DNA of 64,000 nucleotides from Bacteroidota bacterium (GTDB lineage: Bacteria; Bacteroidota; Bacteroidia; Palsa-965). The translations under genes were made by a program, and so were the position numbers. The notes under the pieces are model-generated. The model did no database searches and was not told the origin of the DNA. It saw only the letters and a list, made by a program, of their open reading frames with translations. Location: NCBI GenBank assembly GCA_006218065.1, contig VBWE01000004.1, positions 31,160 through 95,159 on the forward strand. The letters are read 5' to 3'. Of this stretch, positions 60,897-64,000 are shown piece by piece (within the stretch, counting starts at the first letter, position 1; the number at the start of each line of letters is the position of its first letter).

Positions 60897-63278
60897 ATGT
60901 ACGTTATCAAGCGCGACGGAAGCAGAGAGTCGGTAAAATTCGACAAGATCACCGCCCGTATTCAGAAACTGTGCTACGGCCTCGAGCCGGTTCACGTTGG
61001 CCCGGTTGATGTCGCTATGAAAGTTATCCAGGGCATTTACCCCGGGGTAACCACCAGCGAACTCGATAACCTTGCAGCAGAAACGGCGGCATCACTCACC
61101 ACCAAGCATCCCGATTACGCTTTGCTCGCGTCGCGGATCGCCATTTCGAACCTGCACAAGAATACGCTCAAGTCGTTTTCAAAAACGATGGAGATACTCT
61201 ATAACTATATCGATCCGAAAACCGGCCAGAAAGCCGCGCTCATTTCGGACGAAGTGTACGAGATCATCGAGAATAATGCACAACTGCTCGACTCAAGCAT
61301 CATTTATGATCGTGACTTCGGTTATGATTACTTCGGCTTCAAAACGCTGGAGCGTTCATACCTGCTGAAGATCAACGGCAAAGTGGCCGAACGCCCGCAG
61401 CACATGCTCATGCGTGTCGCCGTAGGTATTCACCGCGCCGACGTGGAATCAGCTATCGAAACCTACAACCTGATGAGCGAGCGCTGGTTTACACACGCCA
61501 CGCCCACGCTTTTCAACGCAGGCACGCCCAAGCCGCAGATGTCGAGCTGCTTTTTGCTCCAGGTGAAAGACGACAGCATCGACGGCATTTACGATACGCT
61601 GAAAAACTGCGCCAAGATTTCACAAAGCGCCGGCGGTATCGGTCTCAGCATCCACAACATCCGCGCAACCGGATCGTATATTAAAGGAACGAACGGAACA
61701 TCGAACGGCATCATCCCGATGCTGCGCGTGTACAACGATACGGCCCGTTACGTGGACCAGGGCGGCGGAAAACGGAAAGGTTCTTTCGCGATTTACCTGG
61801 AACCCTGGCATGCCGACGTGTTCGATTTCCTCGACCTGCGCAAGAACAACGGAAAAGAAGAAAACCGCGCACGCGATCTTTTCCTCGCACTCTGGATTCC
61901 CGACCTGTTCATGAAACGCGTGAAGGAAAACGGCGAATGGTCGCTGTTCTGCCCGAACGAAGCGCCCGGGCTGCACGAATGTTTCGGAGAAGAATTCGAA
62001 GCCCTGTATGAAAAATACGAAACCGAAGGCCGCGCCCGCAAGCAGGTGAAAGCGCAGGACCTCTGGTTCGCCATCCTCGATTCGCAGATTGAAACGGGTA
62101 ATCCGTACATGCTGTACAAGGATGCTGCAAACCGCAAGAGCAACCAGCAGAACCTCGGGACCATCAAGTCGAGTAACCTGTGCACCGAAATCATCGAGTA
62201 CACTGCTGCGGATGAAGTGGCTGTGTGCAACCTCGCATCACTGGCGCTTCCGCGTTTCGTGATCGACGGAAAATTTGATCACCAGAGACTTTTCGACGTT
62301 ACTTACGCGGTAACCAAGAACCTGAACAAGATCATCGACGGTAACTATTACCCGATCGCGGAAGCGAAAAAATCGAACATGCGCCACCGCCCGATCGGTC
62401 TCGGTATTCAGGGACTGGCCGATGCGTTCATCCTGCTGCGTTACCCGTTCGACTCGGAAGAAGCGCGCAAACTGAACGCGGAAATCCACGAAACGATTTA
62501 TTACGCCTCGATGACCGCATCGAAAGACCTCGCGAAAAAAGACGGTCCGTACGAAACGTTCGCGGGTTCGCCGGTATCCAAAGGCATTTTCCAGTTCGAC
62601 ATGTGGGGCGTTACGCCGTCGAGCCGCTGGGAATGGGATATTCTCCGCGAAGAAGTGAAAACACACGGTGTGCGAAATTCCCTGCTGCTCGCCCCGATGC
62701 CCACCGCATCCACATCACAGATCCTCGGCAACAACGAATGCTTCGAGCCGTACACCTCCAACATTTATACGCGCCGCGTACTCTCCGGCGAATTTGTGGT
62801 GGTGAACAAGCACCTGCTCAAAGACCTCGTGAAGCTGGGCATCTGGAATGATTCTCTTAAGAACAAGATCATAGCCGCCAACGGCTCTATCCAGAATATC
62901 GACGAGATTCCGCAAAACATCAAGGACCTGTACCGTACAGTGTGGGAAATTCCGCAACGCGCCATCATTGACATGGCTGCCGACCGGGGTGCCTTCATCT
63001 GCCAGTCGCAGTCGCTCAATCTCTTCATCCAGAATCCGAATTTCGCCAAGCTTACTTCCATGCATTTCTACGCCTGGGAAAAAGGGCTGAAAACCGGGAT
63101 GTACTACCTGCGCACCAAATCAGCTGTGGACGCCATCAAGTTTACGGTGGACCAGAGCATGCTGCAGCAGCCCACACCCGAAGCACAGCCCGAAGACGAA
63201 ATTACAGCGGAGCAACGGATGAGCGAGATCGCCTGCTCGCTGGACAATCCCGATGCCTGCGAGTCTTGCAGCGGATAG
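60897..63278 (+). CDS. nrdA: Ribonucleoside-diphosphate reductase, large (alpha) subunit
   Basis: A 793-residue class Ia reductase. The N-terminal ATP-cone ([20 protein letters not shown]) allows overall activity control by ATP/dATP. Active-site residues: the first redox Cys in [11 protein letters not shown], the radical-site [11 protein letters not shown] with Asn, Cys and Glu, and the partner Cys in CNLASLAL. The C-terminal CESCSG holds the CxxC that re-reduces the active site. The conserved [16 protein letters not shown] and the paired tyrosines ([20 protein letters not shown]) near the end fit. It is followed by a strong intrinsic terminator. Confidence 0.97.
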   Translation: MYVIKRDGSRESVKFDKITARIQKLCYGLEPVHVGPVDVAMKVIQGIYPGVTTSELDNLAAETAASLTTKHPDYALLASRIAISNLHKNTLKSFSKTMEILYNYIDPKTGQKAALISDEVYEIIENNAQLLDSSIIYDRDFGYDYFGFKTLERSYLLKINGKVAERPQHMLMRVAVGIHRADVESAIETYNLMSERWFTHATPTLFNAGTPKPQMSSCFLLQVKDDSIDGIYDTLKNCAKISQSAGGIGLSIHNIRATGSYIKGTNGTSNGIIPMLRVYNDTARYVDQGGGKRKGSFAIYLEPWHADVFDFLDLRKNNGKEENRARDLFLALWIPDLFMKRVKENGEWSLFCPNEAPGLHECFGEEFEALYEKYETEGRARKQVKAQDLWFAILDSQIETGNPYMLYKDAANRKSNQQNLGTIKSSNLCTEIIEYTAADEVAVCNLASLALPRFVIDGKFDHQRLFDVTYAVTKNLNKIIDGNYYPIAEAKKSNMRHRPIGLGIQGLADAFILLRYPFDSEEARKLNAEIHETIYYASMTASKDLAKKDGPYETFAGSPVSKGIFQFDMWGVTPSSRWEWDILREEVKTHGVRNSLLLAPMPTASTSQILGNNECFEPYTSNIYTRRVLSGEFVVVNKHLLKDLVKLGIWNDSLKNKIIAANGSIQNIDEIPQNIKDLYRTVWEIPQRAIIDMAADRGAFICQSQSLNLFIQNPNFAKLTSMHFYAWEKGLKTGMYYLRTKSAVDAIKFTVDQSMLQQPTPEAQPEDEITAEQRMSEIACSLDNPDACESCSG

Positions 63279-63329
63279 GTCGCGGCGCGCTGACTTGTTC
63301 GATTGCGTTTATGGTTTTGAAAATCAAAG

Positions 63330-63360
63330 AGCCTTTCCCGGGAACGGGGAGGGCTTTTTT
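63330..63360 (+). terminator. Intrinsic terminator of nrdBA
   Basis: AGCCTTTCCCG (63330-63340), loop GGAA, and CGGGGAGGGCT (63345-63355) form an 11-bp stem with two G-T pairs, followed by T-rich sequence to 63360. It lies 52 bp after the nrdA stop. Confidence 0.85.
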
Positions 63361-63404
63361 GATGTAGATTTAGGTACGCATCTTTTCCAAACAAGGAACG
63401 AATT

Positions 63405-63527
63405 AACGCTCAAGGCACAATGTCAAACGCTCAACGTTCAATTATCAACCTGCCCGCCGCACAGCTATGGCAGGCGGGTGAATTTGTCCGATGAACATTG
63501 TTTATTGAGCGTTTGGTGTTGAGCGTT
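63405..63527. repeat. Inverted repeat of AACGCTCAA words around a GC-rich hairpin
   Basis: AACGCTCAA (63405-63413) pairs with TTGAGCGTT (63519-63527), and AAACGCTCAA (63425-63434) with TTGAGCGTTT (63505-63514). At the centre CCTGCCCGCC faces GGCAGGCGGG. Words are CTCAAGG, GTCAAACG, CTCAACG, TTCAATTAT. A TATATTTA box (63554-63561) for the next gene follows. Confidence 0.75.
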
Positions 63528-63621
63528 TTTATTGTTCGGATGGTATAGAAGCCTATATTTATTTCAACAGCAAATGCATTGGCTGTAGAAACGAAAGAAT
63601 AACAAAACAGAAAAACATACT

Positions 63622-63915
63622 ATGTCCCACACCATCAATCTCGCCATCCAGGTTATCCCGAAAGTGCCCGCCCAAAACCTGTACGCGGTTATCGATAAAG
63701 CGATCGAAGTCATCCAGCAGTCGGGCCTGGCGTACAAAGTCTGTCCTTTTGAAACGGTGATCGAAGGTCCGTACGAAAAAGTGATGGAAACCGCCGAAGC
63801 CGCGCAGCAAGCCTGTTTTGCGGCGGGAGCCGATGAAGTGCTCGTGTTTATGAAACTGCAGCGGCGGAAAAATGCGGATGTGGCGATGGAGGAGAAGGTG
63901 GGGAAATATAGGTAG
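63622..63915 (+). CDS. Thiamine-binding family protein (MTH1187/YkoF-like, UPF0045)
   Basis: A 97-residue protein of the MTH1187/UPF0045 ferredoxin-like fold. INLAIQVIPKVPAQNLYAVI, VIQQSGLAYKVCPFETVIEG and VLVFMKLQRRKNADVAMEEK are the conserved blocks. Family members form tetramers and some bind thiamine; others are of unknown function. It is monocistronic as far as the window shows, behind a TATATTTA box at 63554-63561 with ATTG 19 bp upstream. Confidence 0.88.
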   Translation: MSHTINLAIQVIPKVPAQNLYAVIDKAIEVIQQSGLAYKVCPFETVIEGPYEKVMETAEAAQQACFAAGADEVLVFMKLQRRKNADVAMEEKVGKYR

Positions 63916-63917
63916 TC

Positions 63918-64000
63918 CGGGGACTCACCCCCCCCGGCCCACTCTCTCCGACGTTGTATGTTTTTATAAACAAAAGTCGAATTTGCGACAACGTCGCAAA
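63918..64000. repeat. Left part of a second structured intergenic element, cut by window end
   Basis: Positions 63918-63950 repeat the end of the 10.35-kb element (CGGGGACTCACCCC ... CTCTCTCCG). It is followed by CGACGTTGT (63949-63957), a 24-nt spacer and TTTGCGAC-AAC-GTCGCAAA (63982-64000). Compared with the first copy the stem bases differ on both sides (TTTGCGTC/GACGCAAA there), so pairing is kept. ACAACGTCG (63988-63996) can also pair with CGACGTTGT, paralleling the alternative pairing in copy one. The rest lies beyond the window. Confidence 0.82.

Noticed and set aside
1..64000. tRNA and rRNA genes
   Set aside because: I looked for the conserved TTCGANTC and CCA-end arrangement and for rRNA motifs and found none convincing; a covariance search was not possible here.

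Overview
The window comes from a Gram-negative bacterium of the phylum Bacteroidota (Bacteroidetes). Three things in the sequence point there. First, five secreted proteins end in type IX secretion (T9SS) sorting domains: four type A tails of the xPNP...G.Y...v type and one gliding-motility CHU_C (type B) tail. Second, many genes are preceded by the Bacteroidetes -7 promoter box TAnnTTTG, sometimes with a -33 TTTG exactly 20 bp upstream. Third, Shine-Dalgarno sequences are nearly absent (nrdB is an exception). Base composition is near half G+C, with AT-richer islands at 26.2-26.8, 35.1-38.0 and 48.4-51.1 kb. I cannot place it below phylum.

Layout. 0-12 kb: a truncated Ig-like lipoprotein, free-methionine sulfoxide reductase, YraN, an rRNA pseudouridine synthase with a very long repetitive tail, AsmA, a CHU_C surface protein and asnS. 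12-25 kb: a TetR gene followed by two complete RND efflux systems in opposite internal order (TolC-MFP-RND, then MFP-RND-TolC). 24.6-26.1 kb: an alpha/beta hydrolase and its apparent TetR regulator, each behind a copy of the same 16-bp palindrome. 26-33 kb: a lipoprotein, a LacI regulator and two large T9SS cargo proteins. 33-35 kb: dxs. 35.1-37.8 kb: an unfamiliar five-gene operon with two DUF2589 proteins, a small DUF2589-like protein, a Cys/His L,D-transpeptidase-like protein without export signal and a membrane-anchored zinc ribbon. 38-44 kb: an Fe-S protein, a TPR adenylate cyclase coupled to an HD hydrolase, a tandem universal stress protein and a GH3-like adenylating enzyme. 44-52.5 kb: a propeller-type histidine kinase with LytTR regulator, then a trimeric-fibre-like protein, a GH16 glucanase and an M43 metalloprotease. 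52.7-57.8 kb: the fatty-acid cluster DUF177-rpmF-plsX-fabH-accB-accC, with the DUF177 gene frameshifted. 58-64 kb: pdxA, nrdB-nrdA and a thiamine-binding-family protein.

The intergenic DNA is unusually structured. A roughly 250-bp element with 30-bp inverted ends and nested hairpins lies between the CHU_C gene and asnS, and the left part of a second, sequence-diverged but similarly folding copy is cut off by the window end. Three tandem 52-53 bp hairpin repeats related to its ends lie between the universal stress gene and the GH3 gene. At least eight other gaps carry near-perfect inverted repeats whose arms are built of degenerate 6-10 nt words. No tRNA, rRNA, CRISPR array, transposase or prophage was seen. 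The best candidates for something undescribed are the DUF2589 operon and the structured intergenic elements.
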